A DNA stretch of 64,000 nucleotides from Colwellia sp. Arc7-D (GCF_003061515.1 NZ_CP028924.1:1674001-1738000), one strand, 5' to 3'. Positions 10,379 to 20,365 are shown, counted from the stretch's first letter. Notes: generated from the sequence alone by a model not told the origin. Translations and numbers: made by a program.

Positions 10379-11314
10379 ATGATTTTAAAATATAGTTTAT
10401 ACCTTGTGCTCATTGTGGTTGTTTTCCTCGGTGTTTATCTTTATGCGAATATAGCATACGACAAATCAGTAGAAGAGCTGAGTAAACGCTGGGCAACTGA
10501 GCCCTCAAAATTCTTAAGTGTTGCAGGGATGAATATTCACTATAGAGACGAAGGCCCTAAGTCTGACAAAGAACCTATTGTTTTGATCCATGGAACTAGT
10601 GCGTCATTACATACTTGGGACGGTTGGGTAGAGGTATTAAAAGAGCAGCGACGAGTTATTCGCTTCGATTTACCTGCTTTTGGTTTAACAGGACCCGATC
10701 CACAAAATAATTATTCTATTGAACGTTACGCTGAAGTTGTTATTGCCGTATTAGATGCATTAAAGATCGATAAAAGTGTATTAGCGGGCAATTCGTTAGG
10801 CGGTTATATTGCTTGGGCAACTGCCGTATTTCATCCTGATAGAGTATCTAAATTAGTTTTAGTCGATGCTAGTGGTTATCCTTATGATCCTGAATCAGTA
10901 CCATTGGCTTTTAAATTGTCTCAAAACCCGTTAGCAAGTCGCTTATTAAAAAATGTTTTACCTAAATCAATGGTAGAAAAAAGTGTTAAAAATGTTTACG
11001 GAAACCCTGACTTGGTAACCGATGAATTAGTAAACCGATACTACGAATTATCTCTGCGAGAAGGAAATCGTAGTGCTTTAAAAGCACGGTTTGAACAAAC
11101 ACTCCCCGGAGCTTTAATGGATAAAATTGGTACCATTAATGTACCGACACTTTTAATCTGGGGTAGAAAAGACAAATTAATACCACTGAAGTTTGGTAAA
11201 AGATTTAAGCAAGAAATAGTGAACAGCCAATTGATTGTCTTTGATGATTTAGGCCACGTTCCTCATGAAGAGAATCCTCAAAAAACCGTTTTAGCAGTGT
11301 TAAATTTTTTATAG
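10379..11314 (+). CDS. Membrane-anchored alpha/beta-fold hydrolase
   Basis: The protein has an N-terminal TM helix (about residues 1-23) that would anchor a periplasm-facing alpha/beta-hydrolase domain. The oxyanion region is VLIHGTSASLHTWDGW. The nucleophile elbow is GNSLGGY, the acid is in IWGRKDKLIP, and the histidine in DDLGHVPHEE, so the catalytic triad is complete. The substrate is unknown. The start is ambiguous: a TTG at 10376 is immediately followed by the ATG used here, and the nearest AAGG lies rather far upstream. It is inserted between rpsO and pnp, which are neighbours in many relatives, and has its own flanking terminator upstream. Confidence 0.85.
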   Translation: MILKYSLYLVLIVVVFLGVYLYANIAYDKSVEELSKRWATEPSKFLSVAGMNIHYRDEGPKSDKEPIVLIHGTSASLHTWDGWVEVLKEQRRVIRFDLPAFGLTGPDPQNNYSIERYAEVVIAVLDALKIDKSVLAGNSLGGYIAWATAVFHPDRVSKLVLVDASGYPYDPESVPLAFKLSQNPLASRLLKNVLPKSMVEKSVKNVYGNPDLVTDELVNRYYELSLREGNRSALKARFEQTLPGALMDKIGTINVPTLLIWGRKDKLIPLKFGKRFKQEIVNSQLIVFDDLGHVPHEENPQKTVLAVLNFL

Positions 11315-11881
11315 CACGGTTACTTATCAAATACATGTAAAGCGCTTTGTTTTATAGGGTAGTAAGGCTTAACTATCCTATAGATAAGTTTTCTTAAGCG
11401 GTTATTAAATCTCGACTTTAAAGTGTTTATTTTTATTATTCTTTAAGAAACGCTAGATAAACTGAAAGATAAACCAATAGCTGTTTTTTATAACCTTAAT
11501 GTAATGTTTTTTTATACTAGAAATTAGCTACAGCGGTGATAATTTAGCCTGTTGCTTTGATAACAATGTTTACCTCTGACAAATATCAGACCAATTAACC
11601 GTAGTGCTAATTGTTAAAATAGCTAATATCGATTAAATCCTTCATTTTTTACTCTTTTAACTTCAACATTTTGCCTTTGATGCTAGTAAAAATATAACTG
11701 TTAAGTATAATATGTCGTGCAAATTTTGTATTTACAAAATGCTAATCAATCAAACTGTATAATTTTTTGTTCAACTTAGCGCGTAACTTATTGGTAACGC
11801 GATAATACTTAGTGATTAACTAAGTGAATAAATAATTGTACAGATTGATTAAAATCAAAAGAAATTTAAGGAACTAACTAA
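11315..11881 (+). promoter_or_regulatory. pnp upstream region and structured leader
   Basis: These 567 AT-rich bases contain no gene. They hold a perfect 8-bp inverted repeat (ATTTTGTA/TACAAAAT, 11723-11740). Two adjacent stem-loops lie just before pnp: GCGCGTAAC..GTAACGCG at about 11780-11801 and ACTTAGT/ACTAAGT at 11807-11825. TATAAT strings occur at 11706 and 11758 but lack a well-placed -35 box. In E. coli a pnp leader stem is cut by RNase III for autoregulation; an equivalent role here is inferred from position only. Confidence 0.5.
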
Positions 11882-14005
11882 ATGTTTAATCCAGTTACTA
11901 AAACATTTGAGTTCGGTCAACATACCGTAACTCTAGAAACGGGCGTAATTGCTCGTCAAGCCACTTGTGCCGTTATGGCTAGCATGGACGATACATCAGT
12001 ATTAGTCTCTGTTGTTGGTAAAAAAGAAGCAAAACCAGGTCAAGATTTTTTCCCATTAACAGTTAACTACCAAGAGCGTACTTACGCTGCTGGTAAAATA
12101 CCAGGTGGTTTCTTTAAACGTGAAGGTCGTCCTTCTGAAGAAGAAACACTAATCTGTCGTTTAATTGACCGTCCAATTCGTCCGTTATTCCCTGAAGGGT
12201 TTACTAACGAAGTTCAAGTTGTTATCACTGTTGTTTCTGCTAACCCAGAAATCGCCCCTGACATTATCGCTTTATTAGGTACTTCTGCAGCATTAGCTAT
12301 TTCAGGTATGCCTTTTAGTGGTCCTGTTGGTGCAGCGCGCGTTGGTTATACTGACGGCAAATATATTCTTAACCCATTACAGTCTGAATTAGTAAACTCG
12401 CAATTAGACCTAGTTGTTTCAGGTACTGACTCAGCTGTATTAATGGTTGAATCAGAAGCTGACGTACTTTCTGAAGAAGTTATGCTTGGCGCTGTTATGT
12501 TTGGTCATGAGCAAATGCAAACAGCTATCACAGCAATTAAAGAAATGGCTGCTGAAGTTAACAATCCTAAATGGGATTGGGTTGCACCAGTGAAGAACGC
12601 TGAACTTATCGCTAAGATTGCTGAGCTTTCTGAAGCACAAGTTAACGAAGCTTACCAAATTACTGAAAAAGCAGTACGTTACGAAAAAATTAAAGAAATT
12701 CGTGATGGTGTTGTTGCATCTTTATTGGCTGATAATGCTGAACTTGACGTTCAAGAAGCAAAAGATTTATTCCACGGTTTAGAGAAAACTGTTGTTCGTG
12801 GCCGTATCACTCAAGGTTCTCCTCGTATTGATGGTCGTGACCCAGAAATGATCCGCGCATTAGACGTAATGACAGGCGTATTACCACGTACTCATGGTTC
12901 AGCTGTATTTACACGTGGTGAAACTCAAGCATTAGTTGTTGCTACTTTAGGTACACAACGTGATGCACAGCGTTTAGACACTATCATGGGTGAGAAAACA
13001 GACAACTTCATGTTGCACTACAACTTCCCTCCATACTGTGTTGGCGAAACAGGTTTTGTTGGTTCTCCTAAACGTCGTGAAATTGGCCATGGTCGTCTTG
13101 CAAAACGTGGTATGTTGGCTGTTATGCCTTCAGCTGAAGAATTCCCATACTCAGTTCGCGTAGTTTCTGAAATTACTGAATCAAATGGTTCATCTTCAAT
13201 GGCTTCTGTATGTGGTACTTCATTAGCACTTATGGATGCTGGTGTACCAATTAAAGCATCTGTAGCGGGTATTGCTATGGGTCTAGTTAAAGAAGGCGAC
13301 AACTTTGTTGTTCTTTCAGATATCTTAGGTGATGAAGATCACTTAGGCGATATGGACTTTAAAGTTGCGGGTACTACTGGTGGTATTACTGCACTTCAAA
13401 TGGACATTAAAATTGAAGGTATTACACAAGAGATCATGCAACTTGCTTTAAACCAAGCTAAAGCTGCACGTACTCATATCTTAAGTGTTATGGATGAAGC
13501 TATTGGTGGACATCGTAACGATATCTCTGAATTTGCTCCACGCATTCACACGATGAAAGTACCACAAGATAAGATCCGTGACATTATTGGTAAAGGTGGC
13601 GCAACTATTCGTCAATTAACCGAAGAAACTGGCACTACAATTGAAATTGAAGATGACGGTACGGTTAGAATCGCAGCAACAGATGGCGATCAAGCGAAAG
13701 ATGCAATTGCACGTATTACTGCATTAACAGCAGAAATTGAAGTAGGTACTGTTTACACTGGTAAAGTAGTACGTATCGTTGATTTCGGTGCTTTTGTTAA
13801 CGTATTACCAGGCAAAGATGGTTTAGTACATATATCTCAAATTTCTGAAGAACGTGTTAACGCGGTAAGCGACGTTTTAACAGAAGGTCAAGATGTCGTT
13901 GTTAAAGTACTAGAAGTTGATCGTCAAGGTCGCGTACGTTTAAGCATGAAAGAAGCGATGGAAAAGCCAGTAGCAGCAGCGCCTGAAACTGACTCAGCAG
14001 AGTAA
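11882..14005 (+). CDS. pnp: Polyribonucleotide nucleotidyltransferase (PNPase)
   Basis: PNPase degrades RNA 3' to 5' by phosphorolysis and works with RNase E in the degradosome. The 707 residues contain two RNase PH cores (about 1-230 and 310-540) and a KH domain with [19 protein letters not shown]-terminal S1 domain ([18 protein letters not shown]) completes it. Length and order match E. coli PNPase. It has a ribosome-binding site AAGGA and a strong terminator downstream; nlpI follows, as in enterics. Confidence 0.98.
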   Translation: MFNPVTKTFEFGQHTVTLETGVIARQATCAVMASMDDTSVLVSVVGKKEAKPGQDFFPLTVNYQERTYAAGKIPGGFFKREGRPSEEETLICRLIDRPIRPLFPEGFTNEVQVVITVVSANPEIAPDIIALLGTSAALAISGMPFSGPVGAARVGYTDGKYILNPLQSELVNSQLDLVVSGTDSAVLMVESEADVLSEEVMLGAVMFGHEQMQTAITAIKEMAAEVNNPKWDWVAPVKNAELIAKIAELSEAQVNEAYQITEKAVRYEKIKEIRDGVVASLLADNAELDVQEAKDLFHGLEKTVVRGRITQGSPRIDGRDPEMIRALDVMTGVLPRTHGSAVFTRGETQALVVATLGTQRDAQRLDTIMGEKTDNFMLHYNFPPYCVGETGFVGSPKRREIGHGRLAKRGMLAVMPSAEEFPYSVRVVSEITESNGSSSMASVCGTSLALMDAGVPIKASVAGIAMGLVKEGDNFVVLSDILGDEDHLGDMDFKVAGTTGGITALQMDIKIEGITQEIMQLALNQAKAARTHILSVMDEAIGGHRNDISEFAPRIHTMKVPQDKIRDIIGKGGATIRQLTEETGTTIEIEDDGTVRIAATDGDQAKDAIARITALTAEIEVGTVYTGKVVRIVDFGAFVNVLPGKDGLVHISQISEERVNAVSDVLTEGQDVVVKVLEVDRQGRVRLSMKEAMEKPVAAAPETDSAE

Positions 14006-14066
14006 CTTTACTGTTATATATTAGTACAACGGGTATGTAGTGTTTTTTAGCTAATATCTTGTACAC

Positions 14067-14097
14067 AAAAAGGGAGCTTAATTGCTCCCTTTTTTAT
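14067..14097 (+). terminator. Intrinsic terminator after pnp
   Basis: AAAGGGAGC / GCTCCCTTT stem with a TTAATT loop and a T run. Confidence 0.93.
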
Positions 14098-14137
14098 ATA
14101 CTCAGTAACATAAATACTTACTAGGGTTTTGTTTTTC

Positions 14138-15055
14138 GTGCGCTTACTTCCTAATACTCAATTTTCAAAAGCTTTATTTTCCAAAGTATTACTTGTTTCA
14201 GGTTTATTACTCACTCAAGCTTGTTCAACAACAAATAATCAACAATCTGCAATTGGTGACTTGATCATTGCCGAGCCTATCGCGATTAGCTATAAGAACG
14301 AAATAGCATTAGCTCGATTAACACAGGTGTTGTTGCGAGCTGAAATTAGCGATGGACAGCGAGCTGAGTTGCTTTATCAACGTGGTGTTGAATACGACAA
14401 AGTAGGTTTGCGTGCCTTAGCCCGTTTTGACTTCAACCAAGCCTTAACGCTAAAGCCTGACATGGTAGACGCTTATAATTTTATCGGTATTCACTTCACA
14501 CAGTTACAAGAATTTAATCAAGCATATGATGCCTTTGACTCAGCAATAGAGTTAGCGCCAGATCATGAATTTGCCTTGTTAAATCGTGGTATCGCGCTGT
14601 ATTATGGTGGTCGTCCGATTTTAGCTTCCGAAGATTTTGAAGCTTTTAGACAATATCAACAAGATGATCCTTACCGTGTTTTATGGCAATATCTAGCAGA
14701 TTCAGAAGTAGACAAGTTACAAGCCGGTAAAGAATTAAGTTTAAATGCTCAGCTTATTGAAGAAGATATTTGGGCTAAAAATATTATTAAACTTTATTTG
14801 GGTGAAATGAGCCAAAATGCCTTTATAAATAGATTAGCTGATAATGTGAGTTCAAGTGAAGCATTAACAGAGCGCTTATGTGAGGCTTACTTTTATTTAG
14901 GAAAATATAGCCAAATGCAGGGTGATGTATATGCAGCACTTAACTTCTTTAAACTTGCCTTAAGCACTAACGTATATGAGTTTGTTGAGCATAGATATGC
15001 CAAACTAGAGTTAGATTTAATGCGCCAAACTATGCAACAATCTAGTCCACTTTAA
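14138..15055 (+). CDS. nlpI: TPR lipoprotein NlpI
   Basis: NlpI is an outer-membrane lipoprotein built of TPR repeats that regulates murein endopeptidase turnover in E. coli. The protein has a hydrophobic signal segment ending in LLLTQACST, so the lipidated Cys follows a slightly atypical lipobox (TQA). TPR helices run from about residue 60 (RGVEYDKVGLRALARFDFNQ, then NFIGIHFTQLQEFNQAYDAF). I chose GTG 14138 because AGGG at 14123-14126 is spaced correctly for it. A TTG at 14129 would add three residues but sits too close to that site. The position after pnp supports the name. Confidence 0.9.
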   Translation: MRLLPNTQFSKALFSKVLLVSGLLLTQACSTTNNQQSAIGDLIIAEPIAISYKNEIALARLTQVLLRAEISDGQRAELLYQRGVEYDKVGLRALARFDFNQALTLKPDMVDAYNFIGIHFTQLQEFNQAYDAFDSAIELAPDHEFALLNRGIALYYGGRPILASEDFEAFRQYQQDDPYRVLWQYLADSEVDKLQAGKELSLNAQLIEEDIWAKNIIKLYLGEMSQNAFINRLADNVSSSEALTERLCEAYFYLGKYSQMQGDVYAALNFFKLALSTNVYEFVEHRYAKLELDLMRQTMQQSSPL

Positions 15056-15073
15056 ACATTTTTTTAGTGAACG

Positions 15074-16531
15074 ATGAATACTTTTAAAAAGCTACTTATA
15101 AGCTTAGTTATTTTAATATTGCTAAGCTTATTTTTTTTAATCGTATCGTATAATGAAAAAATTGATAATGCTGACATAACACGTAAACAGTTAGACGTAC
15201 TTGAGTCTCTCGATCTATTTACGGCGACTAATACCGATGAAAGGCTAGCTAAATTACAAGCCGAACATAATAATAAGGCGTGGCTGCATTTAGCACAGTA
15301 CCATGCAGAGATAAGTTCAAATACAGCGTATCAGCTGGGCCTTTATTTTCTTAAAAATAAAGACCTAAGCTCAGCCATACTGTGGTTTCAATCTGCGGTC
15401 CGTCAGGAGCATATTGAAGCACGCTTAGCGTTATCTACCGTGTATTTTGATTTACAGAAATATTCAGAAATTCAACCCTTACTTTTACCTATAATATCAA
15501 ATGAAAAAGCATTGGTATTGCTATATAGATTAGCTTTATATCAAGGTAACCTTTCATTTATTGATACTTATAAAAGTAAATTAAGGCAAAGTGAAAATAC
15601 TGCTCTATACAAGGAGCTTGAGCAATATTCTGTGTTTAGTCACAATAAAGATGCATTGCAAAACAATAACGTTATTTCAATAAATCTTAAATCAACATCA
15701 GCATTAACATCAAACTGTTCAGTTGATGTTCAACTTTTTGCAACAAATTTAGCTGGTCTTAGACATGGCCGCGCATTAATTTCATCATTTAAGCAACATA
15801 AGCTGTCAAAATATATTTGTTTGCAAGCACCAAAATATATCCCAATCCAAGCGGTAAATTGTCAGCATTCAGTCGTTGAGAAAATAAGTTGTAACGCTAG
15901 TGTTTGGTTAACTCGAAAAGATATTACTGCGCGCTATATTGGTTTAATTGTTGAACAGGGAAAAGCCAATGTTGATAACGGTATTATGTATATTGACCAA
16001 AATGATACTTTTGATGTTCTCGTGCATGAACTTAGCCATTTCATTGGTTTTGTTGATGAGTATCCGTTACCTAAACAACACCAAAAATGTCAACAAGTCC
16101 AAGGCGAGGCGTTTTCTCATAACCTTGTGGTATTAAGCGAAAGTTACCAAGGTAATAAGAAATCCCTTAGGGAGAGTATTTTGTCTCAAGTTCCATGGCG
16201 CAGTTTAATAAAAGATACCACACCCATTTTATCGAAAAGTGAACAAGGCTGGCAGTTAGCAACGCCAAAAGCACATCAAGATGACATTGGGTTGTTCATT
16301 GCTGATACTTGTCTTAATGGGAGTAATGTTCAGGCATTTAAGCCCATATCTGGAAGAACAAAATTAGAATATTTTGAGTTGGCTTTGCCAGAAATATATG
16401 TAAATTTATTTCTATTAGCTCCTCGGCATTATCTCATGCCAAGTTATCATTATAATATCAGTCAAAACTTAGTTGAAAAGGGCGAATTTAGTGATGCGAT
16501 TAAAGTATTGCAGGTAACATTATTTGATTAA
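15074..16531 (+). CDS. Membrane-anchored protein with zinc-metalloprotease motif, unknown family
   Basis: I do not recognise a characterised family. The 485-residue protein has one N-terminal TM helix (about 5-26) and would otherwise be periplasmic. Residues about 55-190 look like short helical Sel1/TPR-type repeats (for example AQYHAEISSNTAYQLGLYFL). The central part holds a textbook zinc motif, HELSHFIGFVDEY, with H318, E319 and H322 followed by G325 and D328. That pattern fits HExxHxxGxxD-type metallopeptidases (metzincin-like spacing). At least seven cysteines suggest disulfides. It follows nlpI by 18 bp with no terminator, so co-transcription is likely. Peptidase activity is inferred from the motif alone. 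Confidence 0.7.
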   Translation: MNTFKKLLISLVILILLSLFFLIVSYNEKIDNADITRKQLDVLESLDLFTATNTDERLAKLQAEHNNKAWLHLAQYHAEISSNTAYQLGLYFLKNKDLSSAILWFQSAVRQEHIEARLALSTVYFDLQKYSEIQPLLLPIISNEKALVLLYRLALYQGNLSFIDTYKSKLRQSENTALYKELEQYSVFSHNKDALQNNNVISINLKSTSALTSNCSVDVQLFATNLAGLRHGRALISSFKQHKLSKYICLQAPKYIPIQAVNCQHSVVEKISCNASVWLTRKDITARYIGLIVEQGKANVDNGIMYIDQNDTFDVLVHELSHFIGFVDEYPLPKQHQKCQQVQGEAFSHNLVVLSESYQGNKKSLRESILSQVPWRSLIKDTTPILSKSEQGWQLATPKAHQDDIGLFIADTCLNGSNVQAFKPISGRTKLEYFELALPEIYVNLFLLAPRHYLMPSYHYNISQNLVEKGEFSDAIKVLQVTLFD

Positions 16532-16606
16532 TTAAAACTTAGCTATTTGAACATCTGTAAGAAGACGTTCATCAGCTAAGCTTTTATGCTGTTTTATTAT
16601 GTGAAG

Positions 16607-16852
16607 CTAACTCACATATTGTTTAAGTAAGATTTTTCTGGGTTCCTCCTGCACATTTAACTTAATTTCATTTTTTAATTGTGAAGCTGAATTTACATAT
16701 TCTTGCTGCTGTAATATGACGTTGCTTCTTACTTTCGCTATCGGCCACATTGTATTGTTATTAAAAGTTAAGAGCTCTTGTTCTAACGTAGCTTGATTGT
16801 TTTTGGCGCAGTTAAGTTCTTTTCTTCGAATAAACCATGAAAATAATGCCAT
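16607..16852 (-). CDS. Small hypothetical protein (81 aa)
   Basis: The family is unknown. A strong Shine-Dalgarno GGAGGAA (16861-16867 on the opposite strand) lies eight bases from the ATG at 16852, which argues that it is expressed. The protein begins with a short hydrophobic stretch (MALFSWFIRRK) and is otherwise polar, with glutamine-rich helical segments. It is antisense to both neighbours and sits between the metalloprotease-like gene and csdA-csdE. Confidence 0.6.
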   Translation of the reverse strand: MALFSWFIRRKELNCAKNNQATLEQELLTFNNNTMWPIAKVRSNVILQQQEYVNSASQLKNEIKLNVQEEPRKILLKQYVS

Positions 16853-16865
16853 AGTATTTTTTCCT

Positions 16866-16895
16866 CCATCTACACCCTATCCATCTACACCCTAT
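16866..16895. repeat. 15-bp tandem duplication
   Basis: CCATCTACACCCTAT occurs twice in perfect tandem directly upstream of the small minus-strand gene, overlapping its ribosome-binding site region. Confidence 0.9.
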
Positions 16896-17028
16896 AGGTA
16901 TAGCGTAAGTTTTCAATTTTTGCCCATTGATATTGAATTTATTTATCTTAATTAAAGAATTTCCTGACTTTAAAAGTGATAACTTAAGATATAATTATGG
17001 CAACTTAATGAAATCGTTATTACATTTT

Positions 17029-18735
17029 ATGGAAAAATTTTCTTATCCTCATTTTCGTCAACAATTTCCTTTATTAGCAGGCTTAGTAAATGGTCAGCCT
17101 TTAGTCTATTTTGACAATGCCGCAACGACTCAGAAACCTCAATGCGTTATTGATAGTCATAAAGATTATTATCAAGCGAACAATGCTAATGTTCATAGGG
17201 CATCACACTCAGTTAGTGCCCGAGCTACAGTCGCCTTTGAAGCTGTTCGTGAAAAAGTAAAAAGGTTTATTAATGCTAAAACTAGCAAAGAAATAATTTG
17301 GACTAAAGGTAGCACCGAAAGCATTAATTTAGTGGCTCAAAGTTGGGGTCGTTCTAACTTGCAACCGAATGATGAAATAGTATTAAGTTACAGTGAACAT
17401 CATGCCAATATTGTGCCCTGGCAAATTGTTGCAGAGCAAACGGGTGCGAAAATTAAAGTATTGCCATTAACGTCAACGGGGCAAATAGATGTTGACCAAC
17501 TTGAGGATGTAATTAACCAGCGTACTAAGATTGTATGTTTTGCTCATATTTCTAATGTAATAGGTAAAATTAATCCTATTGAAGACGTTATTCGTGTTGC
17601 TAAAAAATATAACGCACTTACTTTAATCGATGGTGCGCAGGCGATTGCTCACGTAAATGTTGATGTTAATAAGTTAGACTGTGACTTTTACGTGTTTTCT
17701 GCACATAAAATGTATGGCCCAACAGGTGTTGGTGTACTTTATGCAAAACAAGTTTTGCTTGAAAGTATGCCACCATATCAAGCGGGCGGTGAAATGATTA
17801 AAACCGTGAGCTTTGAAAAAACCACATTTAATGAATTACCTCATAAATTTGAAGCGGGTACGCCAAATATTGCCGGTGTAGTAGCAATGGGGGCCGCAAT
17901 TAAGTTTATTGAAAAGTATGATCATCTTGCATTATTAGCATACGAAAATAAATTAAAAAATTATTGCTTCGAGCAACTATCAACAGTGCAGGGACTCAGC
18001 TTTATTGTTAATAATGTACCTGATATTCCTGTTTTTTCTTTTACTTTAGCAGGCCAACACAATCATGATGTTGCTTCTGCGTTAGATAGTGTAGGTATCG
18101 CGGTACGCTCTGGGCATCATTGTGCAATGCCTTTAATGCAGTACTTAAAGAGTGATGGCTGTATTCGCTTATCTTTATCTGCTTATAATAATGTTGAAGA
18201 AATAGATTTTACTGTGCAAGCGATTAAAAAGTTAACTGCTGGCATATCAAAAACGTCAAACAGTTTAAGTGAAATAAGCCATATTGAAAATGCTGTTTCT
18301 ATTTCACATACTAGTGCTGATTTTGATGTAGAGAGTGTCATAACTTTATTTTCTAAAGCACAAAGTTGGGATAGTAAGCATCGTGAAATTATGATGTTAG
18401 GAAAAAAGCAATTACGTTTGCCTAACGAAGTTAAAACTGATCAGTCTTTAATTTCAGGTTGTGAAAGCCAGGCATGGCTGTTGTGTGAAAAAAAGCATAA
18501 CGACACCTTTATATTTAAAGGCGATAGTGATGCCAAAGTGATCAGAGGGCTATTAGCTATTGTTTTAGCCGCTGTAAATAATAAAACGGCATCACAAATT
18601 GTTGCCTTTGATATGGATAACTACTTTACAGAGTTAGGTTTACTGCAACATTTAAGTCCATCGCGTGGCAATGGACTTTTAGCTATTGTGAAAAAAATAT
18701 ATTGTTTAGTCGAGATGGATTTTGAAGATAACTAA
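17029..18735 (+). CDS. Fused cysteine desulfurase (CsdA/SufS) and sulfur acceptor (CsdE/SufE)
   Basis: Residues 1-405 are a class V cysteine desulfurase: PLP lysine in FSAHKMYGP (K227) and the persulfide cysteine in RSGHHCAMPLMQ (C365). Residues about 430-568 are a SufE/CsdE domain with its acceptor cysteine in SGCESQAWL (C478) and the family end RGNGLLAIVKKI. In E. coli csdA and csdE are separate genes, near tcdA (csdL). Here the two are one 568-residue chain, and tcdA is the convergent neighbour, so this is most likely the CSD rather than the SUF system. The start chosen aligns with the usual N terminus. ATG 17008 (575 aa) or TTG 16927 are also open, and a TATAAT at 16990-16995 argues against the TTG. 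Confidence 0.88.
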   Translation: MEKFSYPHFRQQFPLLAGLVNGQPLVYFDNAATTQKPQCVIDSHKDYYQANNANVHRASHSVSARATVAFEAVREKVKRFINAKTSKEIIWTKGSTESINLVAQSWGRSNLQPNDEIVLSYSEHHANIVPWQIVAEQTGAKIKVLPLTSTGQIDVDQLEDVINQRTKIVCFAHISNVIGKINPIEDVIRVAKKYNALTLIDGAQAIAHVNVDVNKLDCDFYVFSAHKMYGPTGVGVLYAKQVLLESMPPYQAGGEMIKTVSFEKTTFNELPHKFEAGTPNIAGVVAMGAAIKFIEKYDHLALLAYENKLKNYCFEQLSTVQGLSFIVNNVPDIPVFSFTLAGQHNHDVASALDSVGIAVRSGHHCAMPLMQYLKSDGCIRLSLSAYNNVEEIDFTVQAIKKLTAGISKTSNSLSEISHIENAVSISHTSADFDVESVITLFSKAQSWDSKHREIMMLGKKQLRLPNEVKTDQSLISGCESQAWLLCEKKHNDTFIFKGDSDAKVIRGLLAIVLAAVNNKTASQIVAFDMDNYFTELGLLQHLSPSRGNGLLAIVKKIYCLVEMDFEDN

Positions 18736-18750
18736 TGTATATGAAGGGTT

Positions 18751-18768
18751 AGCCCTTAGCTAAGGGCT
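18751..18768. terminator. Bidirectional terminator between csdA-csdE and tcdA
   Basis: AGCCCTTAGCTAAGGGCT is a perfect 18-bp palindrome flanked by T runs. It overlaps the last codons and the stop of tcdA. Confidence 0.8.
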
Positions 18769-19541
18769 TTCTTTAAATATTTTTCCATAGACTTACCCAC
18801 GGCAAAAAACGCAAAGCATGCGGTAACATGAGTTGCTGCACCGAAGCCGCCACTGCAATCTAATCGCATAGAGCCATCGTTTGACTGTTTTGCATGACAA
18901 ACATTTCCGTCTGAGTCTGGGTAACGTAACTGTTCACTGGAAAATACCGCATCAATAGAAAACTTTCGCTTAACATTACGCGAAAAATTATACTCTCTGC
19001 GTAATTGGTTTCGTACCTTAGCTAATAATGGGTCTTGATAGGTTTGACTTAAGTCTGCAATAGCAATTTTACTTGGATCTATTTGTCCACCTGCACCGCC
19101 AATAGTTATTAGGGGTAATTTATTTCGCTTACAATGCGCTATAACAGCACTCTTAACATTGACTGAATCAATCGCATCGATAACATAATCGTAAGAGTTT
19201 GACAGAATTTCACGCACGTTTTCTAACGTCACAAAGTCTTCTATCGTATTAACAATGCACTCAGGGTTAATTTGTATAATTCTATCGCGCATCACATCGA
19301 CTTTACTCTGCCCAATAGTATGAGTAAGTGCATGTATTTGGCGATTAATGTTGGTTATGCATAAATCATCAAGATCAATTAAGGTTATCTGGCCAATACC
19401 GTTACGGGCTAAAGCTTCTGCAACCCAAGACCCAACACCGCCAATACCTATTACACAGAAGTGAGCTTTTTGAAGCGCTTCGCTCTGCGTATTACCATAG
19501 AGACGAGCAATACCACCAAATCTTAATTGATAATCTGACAT
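18756..19541 (-). CDS. tcdA: tRNA threonylcarbamoyladenosine dehydratase TcdA (CsdL)
   Basis: TcdA cyclises t6A37 of tRNA to ct6A using ATP. The 261-residue protein is an E1/ThiF-type enzyme with the nucleotide-binding segment VIGIGGVGSWVAEALARNGIG, then TLIDLDDLCITNINRQ, and DYVIDAIDSVNVKSAVI. The ATG at 19541 has GGATAA upstream. TcdA is known to receive support from the CsdA-CsdE sulfur relay, and the fused csdA-csdE gene converges on it here. Confidence 0.93.
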   Translation of the reverse strand: MSDYQLRFGGIARLYGNTQSEALQKAHFCVIGIGGVGSWVAEALARNGIGQITLIDLDDLCITNINRQIHALTHTIGQSKVDVMRDRIIQINPECIVNTIEDFVTLENVREILSNSYDYVIDAIDSVNVKSAVIAHCKRNKLPLITIGGAGGQIDPSKIAIADLSQTYQDPLLAKVRNQLRREYNFSRNVKRKFSIDAVFSSEQLRYPDSDGNVCHAKQSNDGSMRLDCSGGFGAATHVTACFAFFAVGKSMEKYLKKALS

Positions 19542-20365
19542 TATTTATCCGTTAGCGAGAAAATTCGCTGCGCATTATAGCAGTACCCTAAAGTAAAGCT
19601 ACGAATGTAAGTAATTAACTATTTACTGAAGTTATTTTATACAAAAATTCACCAGATATTTTAAATATACCTATAACAGGTATTTATTATGTTTATTCCC
19701 GATATTAAAATAAATGATAGTCGGTGATTTGTTTAGGTTGAAAAATAAGCTGTAATAGGTGTTTATTTCAACTCTCTCAGGTGTTGATTACAAGAAATAT
19801 CATATTAGGATTAAAATAAGCAGATAAAATGGTCATTTATTAGTGTAATTTAGCTAAATAACATTAATAAAAATTAATGATTATTGGTATTTGATCAGCA
19901 AAAGTAGAATAAAACAGCCTATATAAAGCAAAATTAAAGGTACATTGAACTATTTTTTTGATTTTTTTAGTCGAAAAATCTCAATAAATGATGATATAGC
20001 GTCAATATATTGCTTAAATTTAATCAATTAACAGGCACTGCTTATGATTTATATAAGGTGATTTAGGCATTTAGCGTGTCGTAAAAAATGGCTTATAAAC
20101 AGTAGAAATCTGTAAGTAATTTAAAATAAATTGTATAAAATTAGCCATTTTATTCTGGTTTTTTCTACTTGTTTTACTTATTGATTGAGAAGTAAAACGT
20201 TATCTACTGAGCAAATAAAGTTTAATATTGTGCGCCATTAAGGCGAGAATATCATTTAATACAAGTGATTTTTATGGTGTTTTTAATCACTAAATCTGCA
20301 TAAACATTCATAGGTGTTTGGGTGAAATAAACAAATTTTAGTTTAAAGCTTAAAAGAAAATATGA
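19542..20365. other. 824-bp AT-rich intergenic region, nothing identified
   Basis: No credible ORF, tRNA or terminator was found on either strand. The region is very AT-rich. It lies between the 5' end of tcdA and the 3' end of the hybrid kinase gene, so it could hold the tcdA promoter and possibly an unrecognised small RNA. Confidence 0.5.

Noticed and set aside
11706..11763. pnp promoters at two TATAAT strings
   Set aside because: Neither has a -35-like hexamer at 16-18 bp; such strings are expected by chance in AT-rich DNA.
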